Source: Clostridiaceae bacterium (GTDB taxonomy: Bacteria > Bacillota_A > Clostridia > Clostridiales > Clostridiaceae). Taken from it: a DNA stretch of 55,559 nucleotides. A program made the position numbers and the translations under genes. Of the stretch, positions 28,834-43,037 are shown piece after piece. Within the stretch, counting starts at the first letter, position 1. The number at the start of each line of letters is the position of its first letter. A model generated the notes under the pieces. It had not been told where the DNA came from. It saw only the letters and a program-made list of their open reading frames with translations, and did no database searches. The DNA lies in the NCBI GenBank assembly GCA_029256485.1, contig JAQSXU010000014.1:1-55559 (forward strand), given 5' to 3'.

Positions 28834-29142
28834 ATGTCAATTAAAACCGTTTTTCTTACAGACTACAGCGGTCAAGTGATTTTTCATGGAAGAATTACAT
28901 CCTTACCACTTAAAGAAGAGAAAGTAATTAAAAAAAGTATAGAAATGTTCAATGATAGTGATCCGTGTATTATACATAAGTCCTATGTAATGAAAAAAAT
29001 TATATTGGACATAGATGACTATCTTAACACCGTGCTTGAACAGGGAAAGGTGAAACTTGATTGGGAGTATGTTCCGGAATCAATAAAGCAGGTTTTGGAC
29101 TTTAAGGAACAGGTAAATGAGCTATCAATAATAACTGCATAG
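28834..29142 (+). CDS. hypothetical protein downstream of CcdA fusion
   Basis: 102 residues from the ATG at 28834, with GAGGTGAT at 7 bases; a GTG at 28822 lies inside that site. Not recognised. It is soluble, has mixed alpha/beta composition and a single cysteine (SDPCIIHKSYV), no signal peptide and no transmembrane helix. The 16-base gap to the CcdA-type gene suggests co-transcription, so it may be a cytoplasmic partner or regulator of the thiol system. Function unknown. Confidence 0.65.
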   Translation: MSIKTVFLTDYSGQVIFHGRITSLPLKEEKVIKKSIEMFNDSDPCIIHKSYVMKKIILDIDDYLNTVLEQGKVKLDWEYVPESIKQVLDFKEQVNELSIITA

Positions 29143-29191
29143 AAAAGGATTCCTATAAGTTTGGAAGGAGGTGGTAAGGTAATTCCTACTC

Positions 29192-29299
29192 ATGAAGGCA
29201 ATTTTTAGATCAACAAAGGATAGTTTGCTTATGTGCATTATAGCAACAAAAGATGGTTTTTTTCTCAGACATAAACAAATGAATTTTATTTTAATATGA
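29192..29299 (+). CDS. doubtful 35-residue small ORF
   Basis: ATG at 29192 reads MKAIFRSTKDSLLMCIIATK and on to 35 residues. AAGGAGGTGG lies upstream at about 20 bases, too far for normal initiation. It occupies the 187-base gap before the alpha-galactosidase gene. Could be a leader ORF or chance. Confidence 0.2.
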   Translation: MKAIFRSTKDSLLMCIIATKDGFFLRHKQMNFILI

Positions 29300-29329
29300 T
29301 CCGAAATTAATAATTGAGGGGGGAATTTT

Positions 29330-32300
29330 ATGCGTAGATTAAGAATATTGCTTTTAGTTTTTGTATTTTTGTTTGTACAGTCTATTTCCATAGGCATATT
29401 AAACAAATCTACTGCAACTGTTCATGCTGAAGATAATGGCCTGGCTCTAACACCTCCTATGGGGTGGAACAGCTGGAATAAGTTTGGAGGAAATATTGAT
29501 GAGTGGAAGATCATGTCAATGGCAGATGCTATGGTTGCCAATGGCATGAAAGATGCGGGATATGAATATATAAACATCGATGATAATTGGATGGCAACGG
29601 AAAGAGATGCAAATGGAAACCTTCAGGCAGATTCAACCAGATTTCCTGATGGCATTAAACATGTATCTGACTATGTTCATAGCAAGGGCTTAAAATTAGG
29701 TATATACTCTTCTAACGGTACAAGAACCTGTATGGGACTTCCAGCAAGCCAGGGGCATGAGGAAGAGGATGCTAAGAAATTTGCAGAATGGGGGGTAGAC
29801 TATTTAAAATATGACTTTTGCTATAATGTAAGAAATATTCCTTCAGCATATGCACCGGATATAGATAAAATTGATATATTAGCAGATGGAATAAATCCAA
29901 TATCATATGAAGCAGAATCTGCCACATTATCAGGCAATGCATCAGTATCTGATGGCAGCACTTGTTCTGGCGGAAAGAAAGTAGGTTATATAGGAAATAA
30001 TGATGGATATATAACTTTTGATAATGTGTCAGTAAATAATGCAGGAGAGTATACTATGAAGGTATACTATCTAAGTGGCGAATCAAGCAGAAATCTTTAT
30101 GTCAGCGTTAATGGGGGGACAGGAGTATCCTATGCTCTGCCTTCTTCAGGTGGTTGGAGCATAGTGGGCACATATGATATTAAGATTGCTTTAAATCAAG
30201 GGACAAACTCTATAAGACTTTTCAATTCTGACGATAATACAGCTCTTAATGTTCAAACATCAGCTCAGCAGTATGGAACCATGAGTCAGGCTTTAAAAGC
30301 TACAGGAAGACCTATAGTATTCAGTATTTGTGAATGGGGTTCATGGCAGCCATGGACCTGGGGACCACAGGTAGGAAATCTTTGGCGTACAACAGGTGAT
30401 ATATCTAATAACTGGAGCAGCATGGTTGATATTGTAGATAAGAACTCAAAACTTGATCAGTATGCAGGACCAGGTCATTGGAATGACCCTGACATGCTGG
30501 AAGTTGGCAATAATGGTATGACAGATACTGAATATCGTGCACATTTCAGCCTTTGGAGCATTATGGCTGCACCTTTAATTGCAGGAAATGACATAAGCAA
30601 TATGTCAGATGAAACAAAAGCCATATTACTAAATAAAGATGTAATAGCAGTTGATCAGGATTCTCTTGGGGTACAGGGGAAGAAGATTAGGGATGATGGT
30701 GATCATGAGATTTTTGTAAAACCTCTTTCAAATGGCGATGCAGCAGTGGTGCTATTTAACCGTGGAACTTCATCAGCAGCAATGAGTGTAACGGCACAGG
30801 AACTTGGTCTTAAAGATTCCGGAGCTTACCTTGTGAGAGACTTATGGCAGCATTTAGATAAAGGATCAACTGGCACAATTAGTGCAGATGTGCCATCACA
30901 TGGTGCTGCTATGTTCAGAGTAAGCCCTTCAACAGTAGATAAGGTGCCAGCTTCTTTAGATGTATCTTTCTCCTTTAACAATTATGCTGAAGCAGGAAAT
31001 AGCGTTAAGGTTACAACTACTTTCTCAAACACTGGAATTAAACCAGTGAGCAGTGCAACAGCTAATTTACAGGTTCCTGACGGCTGGACAGCAAGCTCAT
31101 TATCAAGTTCTTCCTTTGACAATATAGCTATAGGACAATCAGTTAATGTTGATTGGAATGTAACTGTTCCTGCCAATGCAACTGCAGGAAGCTGCAATTT
31201 GGCAGCAACAATCAGCTATATGGATGGAACAAATGAAAGACAGCAGCAGGGAAGCGCCCAGATAACTGTAGTTCCTACAGCTCCAAAGGATACAACATAC
31301 CTTAGCGATATAGATTGGTTTTACTCATCAAATGGATGGGGACCTGTTGAAAAAGATATGTCAGTTGGAGAATCCAGCGCTAATGACGGAAAGAAAATAA
31401 CTCTCAACGGGGTATCATATGAAAAGGGATTAGGTGCTCATGCTCCAAGTGAAATTTACTATAATATAGGCGGCAATTATGCTGAATTTACTTCTGTTGT
31501 AGGATTAGATGATGAGGTAGGATCCAATGGATCAGTTACATTTGAAGTTTGGGGAGATGGACAGAAATTATGGGACAGCGGTTTGTTAAAAGGAAATTCA
31601 GATCCAGTAAATGTAAAGGCTAGCATTGCAGGGGTTAAAATTCTTAAACTTGTTATAACCAACGGAGGAGACAATAAGGATTATGACCATGCGGACTGGG
31701 CTGATGCAATGATTAAAACTGCACTTAATGAAGTTAGTTTATCAGCTGATAAAACAGCAATTCGACCAGGCGGTACAACAGAAATAAGTGTAATAGGAAA
31801 GCTAAAAAGTGGAAGTACTGCGGATCTGAGCAAGGCACAAATAATGTATACCTGCGACAATGAAAATGTAGCCACAGTGGACGATTCTGGAAAGGTTACT
31901 GCTGTAGGAGAAGGAAAAGCAAATATAAAGGTCTCAGTTACTTTGGACGGAATAACCTGTGAAAATAGTATAGAAATAGTTGTAGATGGAACAGCTCCTA
32001 CCATTACAGTGAATGGAGTTAATGATGGTGAAGTATTTAAATTAAATGATAAAACACCTGTAATTGTAACATGGACAGCAAGTGATGAATTGTCAGGTAT
32101 TGAATCTGCAGCAGGTGATATAGAAAGCGGAACAGCATTAGATGTAGCAAAAGTTGGAGCCCATACTTTAACATTCACCGTACTTGATAAAGCTGGAAAC
32201 AAGGCAACAAAAACTATAACTTATTATGTACAATATGATTACAGCGGATTATCCACACCGTTTAACAATAATGGTTCAAGTTCATTTAATCTTGGAAGTA

Positions 32301-32578
32301 CAATACCTGTAAAATTCCAGCTGAAAGATGCTAAGGGAATTTTCATAACCAATGCAATAGCTAAACTGTATATAGCTAAGGTAACCGATAATGTTGTTGG
32401 TGAAGAGAGCGAAGCAGTTTCAACAGCAGTTTCAGATGGTAATAATTTCAGATATGACAGTACAAGTAACCAGTATATATTTAATCTTAATACCAAGGGC
32501 TTAACAGCAGGCACTTATCAAATCAGAATTGATGTTGGGGATGGAACATCAAATATAGTAAAGATGGAATTAAGATAA
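29330..32578 (+). CDS. secreted multidomain GH27 alpha-galactosidase
   Basis: Removes terminal alpha-galactose from oligosaccharides or galactomannan outside the cell. 1082 residues: signal peptide about 1-34; GH27 barrel beginning LTPPMGWNSWNKF with DDNWM; nucleophile Asp162 in LKYDFCYN; then an inserted CBM6/35-like module at about 188-310 (SYEAESATLSG, NDGYITF); the barrel resumes with FSICEWG and the acid-base motif WNDPDMLEVG. There follow the beta-sandwich end of GH27, a NEW3-type domain (about 536-642), an NPCBM domain (about 657-793), Big2 (about 799-885), an Ig-like domain (about 888-968) and a PxKF module (about 969-1082). Inserting a CBM inside the catalytic barrel is unusual. Own terminator follows. 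Confidence 0.92.
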   Translation: MRRLRILLLVFVFLFVQSISIGILNKSTATVHAEDNGLALTPPMGWNSWNKFGGNIDEWKIMSMADAMVANGMKDAGYEYINIDDNWMATERDANGNLQADSTRFPDGIKHVSDYVHSKGLKLGIYSSNGTRTCMGLPASQGHEEEDAKKFAEWGVDYLKYDFCYNVRNIPSAYAPDIDKIDILADGINPISYEAESATLSGNASVSDGSTCSGGKKVGYIGNNDGYITFDNVSVNNAGEYTMKVYYLSGESSRNLYVSVNGGTGVSYALPSSGGWSIVGTYDIKIALNQGTNSIRLFNSDDNTALNVQTSAQQYGTMSQALKATGRPIVFSICEWGSWQPWTWGPQVGNLWRTTGDISNNWSSMVDIVDKNSKLDQYAGPGHWNDPDMLEVGNNGMTDTEYRAHFSLWSIMAAPLIAGNDISNMSDETKAILLNKDVIAVDQDSLGVQGKKIRDDGDHEIFVKPLSNGDAAVVLFNRGTSSAAMSVTAQELGLKDSGAYLVRDLWQHLDKGSTGTISADVPSHGAAMFRVSPSTVDKVPASLDVSFSFNNYAEAGNSVKVTTTFSNTGIKPVSSATANLQVPDGWTASSLSSSSFDNIAIGQSVNVDWNVTVPANATAGSCNLAATISYMDGTNERQQQGSAQITVVPTAPKDTTYLSDIDWFYSSNGWGPVEKDMSVGESSANDGKKITLNGVSYEKGLGAHAPSEIYYNIGGNYAEFTSVVGLDDEVGSNGSVTFEVWGDGQKLWDSGLLKGNSDPVNVKASIAGVKILKLVITNGGDNKDYDHADWADAMIKTALNEVSLSADKTAIRPGGTTEISVIGKLKSGSTADLSKAQIMYTCDNENVATVDDSGKVTAVGEGKANIKVSVTLDGITCENSIEIVVDGTAPTITVNGVNDGEVFKLNDKTPVIVTWTASDELSGIESAAGDIESGTALDVAKVGAHTLTFTVLDKAGNKATKTITYYVQYDYSGLSTPFNNNGSSSFNLGSTIPVKFQLKDAKGIFITNAIAKLYIAKVTDNVVGEESEAVSTAVSDGNNFRYDSTSNQYIFNLNTKGLTAGTYQIRIDVGDGTSNIVKMELR

Positions 32579-32584
32579 TCAATG

Positions 32585-32620
32585 AAAGCCTGAAATAATA
32601 TTTATATTATTTCAGACTTT
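32585..32620 (+). terminator. terminator after the alpha-galactosidase gene
   Basis: TGAAATAATA pairs with TATTATTTCA (within 32591-32614), extended by AAAG/CTTT flanks, and followed by CTTTCT. Confidence 0.7.
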
Positions 32621-32643
32621 CTAAATCACCAATAAAAATTTGA

Positions 32644-38037
<5,394 letters not shown>

Positions 38038-38071
38038 AAACCTTTCACTGAATAATATAATTTCAAAAAAT

Positions 38072-38100
38072 ATGACTATCTATAAAAAGTCTGATATAAT
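38072..38100 (+). promoter_or_regulatory. possible sigma-A promoter ahead of sigI
   Basis: ATGACT (38072-38077), 17 bases, TATAAT (38095-38100). The terminator at 38124-38165 stands between it and sigI, so read-through may be controlled. Confidence 0.45.
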
Positions 38101-38123
38101 AAAAAAGAAATAGAAAAATAATA

Positions 38124-38165
38124 AATAGTAGTATCCATTTAGAATTGGAACTACTATTTTTTTTT
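38124..38165 (+). terminator. terminator between beta-galactosidase and sigI
   Basis: AATAGTAGTATCC pairs with GGAACTACTATT (one bulged base), followed by a run of about ten T. Confidence 0.75.
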
Positions 38166-38251
38166 AGTTTTTTTATGAATTATATTAATAACCTTATTCT
38201 TTATGAGTTCCATATCGAATATATGTAAAAGGTTCAATGCGAGGTGAAAAG

Positions 38252-38959
38252 ATGTTTTTTAAGAAATCTCTCGAGGAACGAGTAGAGAAAGCAAAAAAAA
38301 ATCAAGAAGAATTAAATAAATTAATTGAAGAATATAAGCCTTTTATAGCAAGTACATTGCAGAAAAGGGCAGGAAAATATTTAGAGTATGGTTATGATGA
38401 TGAACTTACAATTGGAATGATGGCTTTTAAGGAAGCTATAGAATCATACGATAAAGGCAAAGGAAAATTTTTAAGCTTTGCTAAACAGGTTATTACCTTT
38501 AGAGGAATAGATTATTACAGAAAGAATGAAAAATTAAAAGATACAGTTTATTTGCAAAGGATTAATGATATAGAAAATGAAGATATAAGCAGCTTAATAC
38601 TAAATAAAGCAATAGAAGAATATCATGATAAAAATGAAAATGAAATGAGAAAATTGGAAATTTCAGAATATAAAAAGGAATTAAAAGAATGGGGAATTGA
38701 ATTTTTAGATTTAGTACAGGCTTCTCCAAAGCAGCAAAATCTTAAAAAAACTTATAAGAATATTGCACAGTTTATTGTACAGAATCAAGATATGCTTACC
38801 AAATTAATTAATATGAAAAGATTACCCTTAAAAGAAATTGAAAAAAGTATGCATATCCACCGAAAAAAACTTGAAAGAGGAAGAATATATATTATCGCAT
38901 TGGTAATTGCTGCAATAGGTGACTATGAATTGATACGAGAATACATCGAATGTAGGTGA
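38252..38959 (+). CDS. sigI: RNA polymerase sigma factor SigI
   Basis: Alternative sigma factor, in clostridia often governing extracellular polysaccharide-degrading enzymes. The ATG at 38252 follows GAGGTG at 5 bases and gives 235 residues; an ATG at 38237 lies before the ribosome binding site. The SigI family shows here as LIEEYKPFIASTLQKRAGKYLEYG, the DELTIGMMAFKEAIESYDKGKGKFLSFAKQVI region 2 and the conserved DYYRKNEK, with a C-terminal SigI-specific domain (RLPLKEIEKSMHIHRKKLERGRIYIIAL). RsgI follows 4 bases later. A CGAA at 38216-38219 with AACCTT about 20 bases before resembles a SigI promoter and may mean autoregulation (weak). Confidence 0.9.
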   Translation: MFFKKSLEERVEKAKKNQEELNKLIEEYKPFIASTLQKRAGKYLEYGYDDELTIGMMAFKEAIESYDKGKGKFLSFAKQVITFRGIDYYRKNEKLKDTVYLQRINDIENEDISSLILNKAIEEYHDKNENEMRKLEISEYKKELKEWGIEFLDLVQASPKQQNLKKTYKNIAQFIVQNQDMLTKLINMKRLPLKEIEKSMHIHRKKLERGRIYIIALVIAAIGDYELIREYIECR

Positions 38960-38963
38960 AAGT

Positions 38964-39713
38964 ATGAAGGGAATTGTATTGGAAAATTTAGAAGATAAAC
39001 TTATTGTATTGACAAAAGAAGGGGATTTCATAGAAATAGATAGGCTAAGCGGCAATGTAGAAATTGGAGAAGAAATTGTTAATATAGGAGAAAGAAGAAA
39101 TACAAAACAAACCTTGGCACGTTTTACTTTCGCTGCTGCTGTATTTATTATGATTATATTTGGAAATTATGCAATTTATAAATATTACATTACACAGGGT
39201 TATGTAAGTATCGGCATAAATCCAAACGTTAATAAAAATGCAAGCATGGAAATGGCCTATAATTCAGCCGGGCAAGCAATAAAATTATTAGCTTTAAATA
39301 AAGAAGGAAGTACCCTTATTAAAAAAATTGGTAGATTTCAATTTAAACCTACAAATGCAGTAATTAATGAATTTATTAAAGCTGCAGAAAAAGAAAGAGT
39401 TATTTCACAGGAAAAAGAAAATACAATCATAATAACAATAACCGCATTTAATAAGAAAATAGATGATGAAAGCATGGATAGTTCAGTAGAGCATTACATT
39501 AAAAGCAATAAAATAAAGGCAAAGGTTATGGTTGTATTGGGGGATAAAACAGATTATAAAAGATCTAAACAATTGGGTATTCCAACTGATAAGTTTATTT
39601 TGATAAATAAAGCTATAAAAAAGAATCCTGCTTATAAATTTGATGATTTAAATAAAAAGTCCATAGAAGAAATTATTTATATAATTAATGAAGAAGAAAA
39701 AAATTATTATTAG
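38964..39713 (+). CDS. rsgI: RsgI-type anti-sigma factor
   Basis: Membrane anti-sigma factor holding SigI inactive until an outside signal arrives. 249 residues: an N-terminal cytoplasmic RsgI domain (1-50; MKGIVLENLEDKLIVLTKEGDFIEI), one transmembrane helix (about 53-72) and an extracytoplasmic domain beginning GYVSIGINPNVNKNASMEM, as in other RsgI proteins. It ends with about 60 Lys/Asn-rich residues and carries no carbohydrate-binding or hydrolase module, unlike the sensors of cellulolytic clostridia. The start codon is 4 bases after sigI, with AGGTGAAAGT overlapping the sigI stop. Confidence 0.85.
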   Translation: MKGIVLENLEDKLIVLTKEGDFIEIDRLSGNVEIGEEIVNIGERRNTKQTLARFTFAAAVFIMIIFGNYAIYKYYITQGYVSIGINPNVNKNASMEMAYNSAGQAIKLLALNKEGSTLIKKIGRFQFKPTNAVINEFIKAAEKERVISQEKENTIIITITAFNKKIDDESMDSSVEHYIKSNKIKAKVMVVLGDKTDYKRSKQLGIPTDKFILINKAIKKNPAYKFDDLNKKSIEEIIYIINEEEKNYY

Positions 39714-39886
39714 AATAATTAAAATTAAAAGAAAAAAGTGTAATTTTAATATTAATTTTAATATACCTCAAAAATTATAATAAAACTTGCGTATTTATAT
39801 AATAAAGAGAGGAGGGACGGTATAAAAATTATGTTCGTAATTTAGTTTTGGCAAGTAAAAGAATAATTATTTAGGGGGTTTTAATA

Positions 39887-41341
39887 ATGACTAAGCTAAA
39901 AATTACAAAATATGTTTTGATTGGTTCTATAATCTGCAGCACTTTATTGGTAAATACTCAGAAAAGTTTTGCGGCAGCAGGCAGTTTGGATTATAAGGAC
40001 ACTTACGGTACTTCTCACATAGCTCGTTATGATATGCTGAAAATACCATCACAGCAAAGCAATGTACAATTTAAGGTGCCTCAATTTGATGGAGATGCCC
40101 TAAAAAATATTCCTTCTGCCAAAGGCTATGATGAGTTTGGCAACTTAATTGATTTAGATGTCTGGGATAGCTGGCCGCTCCAAAAAGCTGATGGAACTGT
40201 GGCAAATTATCATGGATATCACGTGGTTTTCGCCTTAGCTGGAGATCCTAAGAGAACTTGGGATACGCATATTTATTTATTCTATCAAAAAATAGGAGAC
40301 ACATCCATAGATAGCTGGGAAAATGCTGGAAGAGTATTTAAGGATAGCGATAAATTCGTTCCAAACGATCCTATTCTAAATAATCAAGCAGAAGAGTGGT
40401 CAGGATCTGCAACATTAACATCAGATGGAAAGGTTCGTTTATTTTATACAGATAGAGATAGTTGGTCACCTGCTTCTGGCCATTATGGCAAACAAACCTT
40501 AACAACTGCTCAGGTTAATATATCTAGACATGACAATAATACATTGAGAATTGATGGCTTAGAAGATCTGAAGTCCATCTCCGATGGAGGAGATGGTACA
40601 ATCTATCAAAATGTTTTGCAAGGTATAGTAACTCCAGGTGATAACCATACATTAAGGGATCCTCATTATGTTGAAGATAATGGCCATAAATATATTGTAT
40701 TTGAAGCTAATACAGGAACAACTGATGGATATCAAGGTGACAATTCCCTGTTCAATAAAGCCTTTTATGGTGGAAGCGAAGTTTTCTTTCAATCAGAAAA
40801 AGATAAACTATTGGCTGGATCAAAGAAAAATGATGCTTCTTTAGCGAACGGCGCATTAGGTATTATTGAATTAAATGATGACTATACCTTGAAAAAAGTA
40901 ATGAAGCCATTAATTACATCCAACACTGTAACAGATGAAATTGAACGTGCTAATGTATTTAAAATGAATGGTAAATGGTATTTATTTACAGATTCCAGAG
41001 GAGTTAAAATGACTATTAATGGAATAGGCGCTAAAAATGTATACATGCTAGGTTATGTTTCTGATTCCCTAACTGGAACCTATCATCCACTGAATGGAAC
41101 AGGACTTGTGTTAAATATGAATCTTGATCCTGCTGATGTTACATTTACATACTCTCACTTTGCAGTACCACAGCCTGAAGGAAACAACGTGGTAATAACA
41201 AGTTACATTACCAACAGAGGTTTATATTCAGAAAAACATTCAACTTTTGCTCCAAGCTTTTTACTGAATATACAAGGACCCAAAACATCTGTTGTACCAA
41301 ACAGCATACTTTCACAGGGTCAATTGACAATTAGTAAATAA
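39887..41341 (+). CDS. sacB: secreted levansucrase (GH68), copy 1
   Basis: Splits sucrose and transfers fructose to growing levan or to water, outside the cell. 484 residues with a signal peptide (about 1-30, cleavage near SFAAAG). The GH68 catalytic triad is visible: nucleophile Asp94 in VWDSWPL, transition-state Asp258 in LRDPHY and acid-base Glu363-type residue, counted here as Glu353 in DEIERANV. EWSGSATLT and YLFTDSRG are also family motifs. It is one of a tandem pair about 75% or more alike by eye with the next gene. TTTAGGGGG precedes the ATG by 9 bases. Confidence 0.95.
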   Translation: MTKLKITKYVLIGSIICSTLLVNTQKSFAAAGSLDYKDTYGTSHIARYDMLKIPSQQSNVQFKVPQFDGDALKNIPSAKGYDEFGNLIDLDVWDSWPLQKADGTVANYHGYHVVFALAGDPKRTWDTHIYLFYQKIGDTSIDSWENAGRVFKDSDKFVPNDPILNNQAEEWSGSATLTSDGKVRLFYTDRDSWSPASGHYGKQTLTTAQVNISRHDNNTLRIDGLEDLKSISDGGDGTIYQNVLQGIVTPGDNHTLRDPHYVEDNGHKYIVFEANTGTTDGYQGDNSLFNKAFYGGSEVFFQSEKDKLLAGSKKNDASLANGALGIIELNDDYTLKKVMKPLITSNTVTDEIERANVFKMNGKWYLFTDSRGVKMTINGIGAKNVYMLGYVSDSLTGTYHPLNGTGLVLNMNLDPADVTFTYSHFAVPQPEGNNVVITSYITNRGLYSEKHSTFAPSFLLNIQGPKTSVVPNSILSQGQLTISK

Positions 41342-41420
41342 TAATCATCAGCTAACAACTTATAAAAAATATTAAGAATTTACATTAAAGAAACATTAAA
41401 AAACTTAGGAGGTTTTGGTA

Positions 41421-42890
41421 ATGGTTAAATTGAAATTGGGAAAATTTATTTTAGTTGGTTCTATGATATCTAGTTTATTAATAGGTACAACCCAGCAGGC
41501 TTTTGCTGCATCCGGTAGTTTAGACTATAAAGAAACTTATGGTATTTCACATATCACTCATTTTGATATGTTGAAAATACCAGCTCAGCAAAACAGTGAG
41601 CAATTTAAGGTTCCTCAATTTGATGCTGCAGCAATAAAAAACATCTCATCTGCAAAAGGCTATGATAAGTATGGCAATTTAATAAATTTAGATGTATGGG
41701 ATAGCTGGCCTCTTCAAAATTCTGATGGAACAGCAGCAAATTATCATGGATATCATGTGGTTTTTGCTTTGGCAGGTGACCCAAGAAATGGTAATGACAC
41801 TTCAATTTATTTGTTCTATCAGAAAATAGGTGATACATCCATTGACAGCTGGAAAAATGCCGGAAGAGTATTTAAGGACAGTGATAAATTTGTTTCAGAC
41901 GATGCTTACCTTAAGTATCAGACACAAGAGTGGTCAGGCTCTGCAACATTAACATCAGAGGGGAAAGTTCGTTTATTTTATACAGATTATTCTGGCTCTC
42001 CTGAAGATGGAGGTACAGGTGCCGGTAATCAAGTTTTAACAACGGCTCAAGTTAGTATATCTCAGCCAGACGCTAATTCCTTAAAAATTGATGGCGTATC
42101 AGATCATAAATCTATTTTCGACGGCGGAGACGGTACAATCTATCAAAATGTTCAGCAATTTATAGATGAAGGCAAGTGGAGTTCAAATGATAACCATACT
42201 TTAAGAGACCCTCATTATGTTGAAGATAATGGTCATAAATATCTTGTATTTGAAGCTAATACAGGAACAACAAATGGTTATCAGGGTGATAACTCATTAT
42301 TCAATAAAGCTTTTTATGGTGGAAGCGAAGTTTTCTTCCAATCAGAAAAGAACAAGCTATTGATAGGACCTAAGAAACATGATGCTTCCCTTGCAAATGG
42401 TGCACTGGGCATTATTGAATTGAATGATGACTATACCTTGAAAAAAGTAATGAAGCCACTAATTACATCTAATACAGTTACAGATGAAATTGAACGTGCC
42501 AATGTATTTAAACTACAAGGCAAGTGGTATCTATTTACAGATTCCAGAGGAGCTAAAATGACTATTGATGGAATAGGCGTGAAGGATGTATACATGCTGG
42601 GATATGTATCAGATTCCTTAACAGGCCCTTACAAACCATTAAATGGCACTGGACTTGTATTAAATATGAATCTTGATCCTTCAGATCTAACATTTACTTA
42701 TTCTCACTTTGCTATACCACAGCCTGGAAGCAACAACGTGGTTATTACTAGTTACATGACTAATAGAGGTTTCTATTCAGATCATCAATCTACATTTGCT
42801 CCAAGCTTTTTATTAAAAATTGAAGGACCTAAAACATCTGTTGTACCAAACAGTATCCTTCAACAAGGACAACTTACTATTAATAAGTAA
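41421..42890 (+). CDS. sacB: secreted levansucrase (GH68), copy 2
   Basis: Same role as the preceding gene. The ATG at 41421 follows AGGAGG at 9 bases and gives 489 residues; a TTG at 41415 is less likely. Signal peptide about 1-30 (cleavage near AFAASG). Catalytic residues are Asp94 (VWDSWPL), Asp263 (LRDPHY) and Glu358 (DEIERANV). Differences from copy 1 lie mainly in two loops (near SPEDGGTGAGNQ and FIDEGKWSSND), which could change product size or acceptor use. A similar ATCATCAG-TAA stretch follows both genes, showing that the duplication included flanking DNA. Confidence 0.95.
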   Translation: MVKLKLGKFILVGSMISSLLIGTTQQAFAASGSLDYKETYGISHITHFDMLKIPAQQNSEQFKVPQFDAAAIKNISSAKGYDKYGNLINLDVWDSWPLQNSDGTAANYHGYHVVFALAGDPRNGNDTSIYLFYQKIGDTSIDSWKNAGRVFKDSDKFVSDDAYLKYQTQEWSGSATLTSEGKVRLFYTDYSGSPEDGGTGAGNQVLTTAQVSISQPDANSLKIDGVSDHKSIFDGGDGTIYQNVQQFIDEGKWSSNDNHTLRDPHYVEDNGHKYLVFEANTGTTNGYQGDNSLFNKAFYGGSEVFFQSEKNKLLIGPKKHDASLANGALGIIELNDDYTLKKVMKPLITSNTVTDEIERANVFKLQGKWYLFTDSRGAKMTIDGIGVKDVYMLGYVSDSLTGPYKPLNGTGLVLNMNLDPSDLTFTYSHFAIPQPGSNNVVITSYMTNRGFYSDHQSTFAPSFLLKIEGPKTSVVPNSILQQGQLTINK

Positions 42891-42956
42891 TGATCATCAG
42901 TTAATGCTAACAAAGTAATGCCCAGTATTTGTAAACGGAAAATATTGAAATACTTA

Positions 42957-42988
42957 AAAAATGCCTATTTTATATAGGCATTTTTTTA
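42957..42988 (+). terminator. terminator after the levansucrase pair
   Basis: AAATGCCTAT pairs with ATAGGCATTT around a 5-base loop (42958-42983), followed by TTTT. Confidence 0.85.
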
Positions 42989-43037
42989 AGATAAAGCTAT
43001 ATTTAACAATAAGAAACACCAAAATGGAGGTATTTAT

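Noticed and set aside
32625..32636. CACCAATAAAA as a fourth att-like copy
   Set aside because: Only about 11 bases match, in an AT-rich leader between two secreted-enzyme genes; chance is sufficient.
39790..39886. RAT or riboswitch before the first levansucrase, as for Bacillus sacB
   Set aside because: No RAT-like conserved parts and no terminator hairpin with a T-run in the leader; only a 6-bp AATT-type stem.
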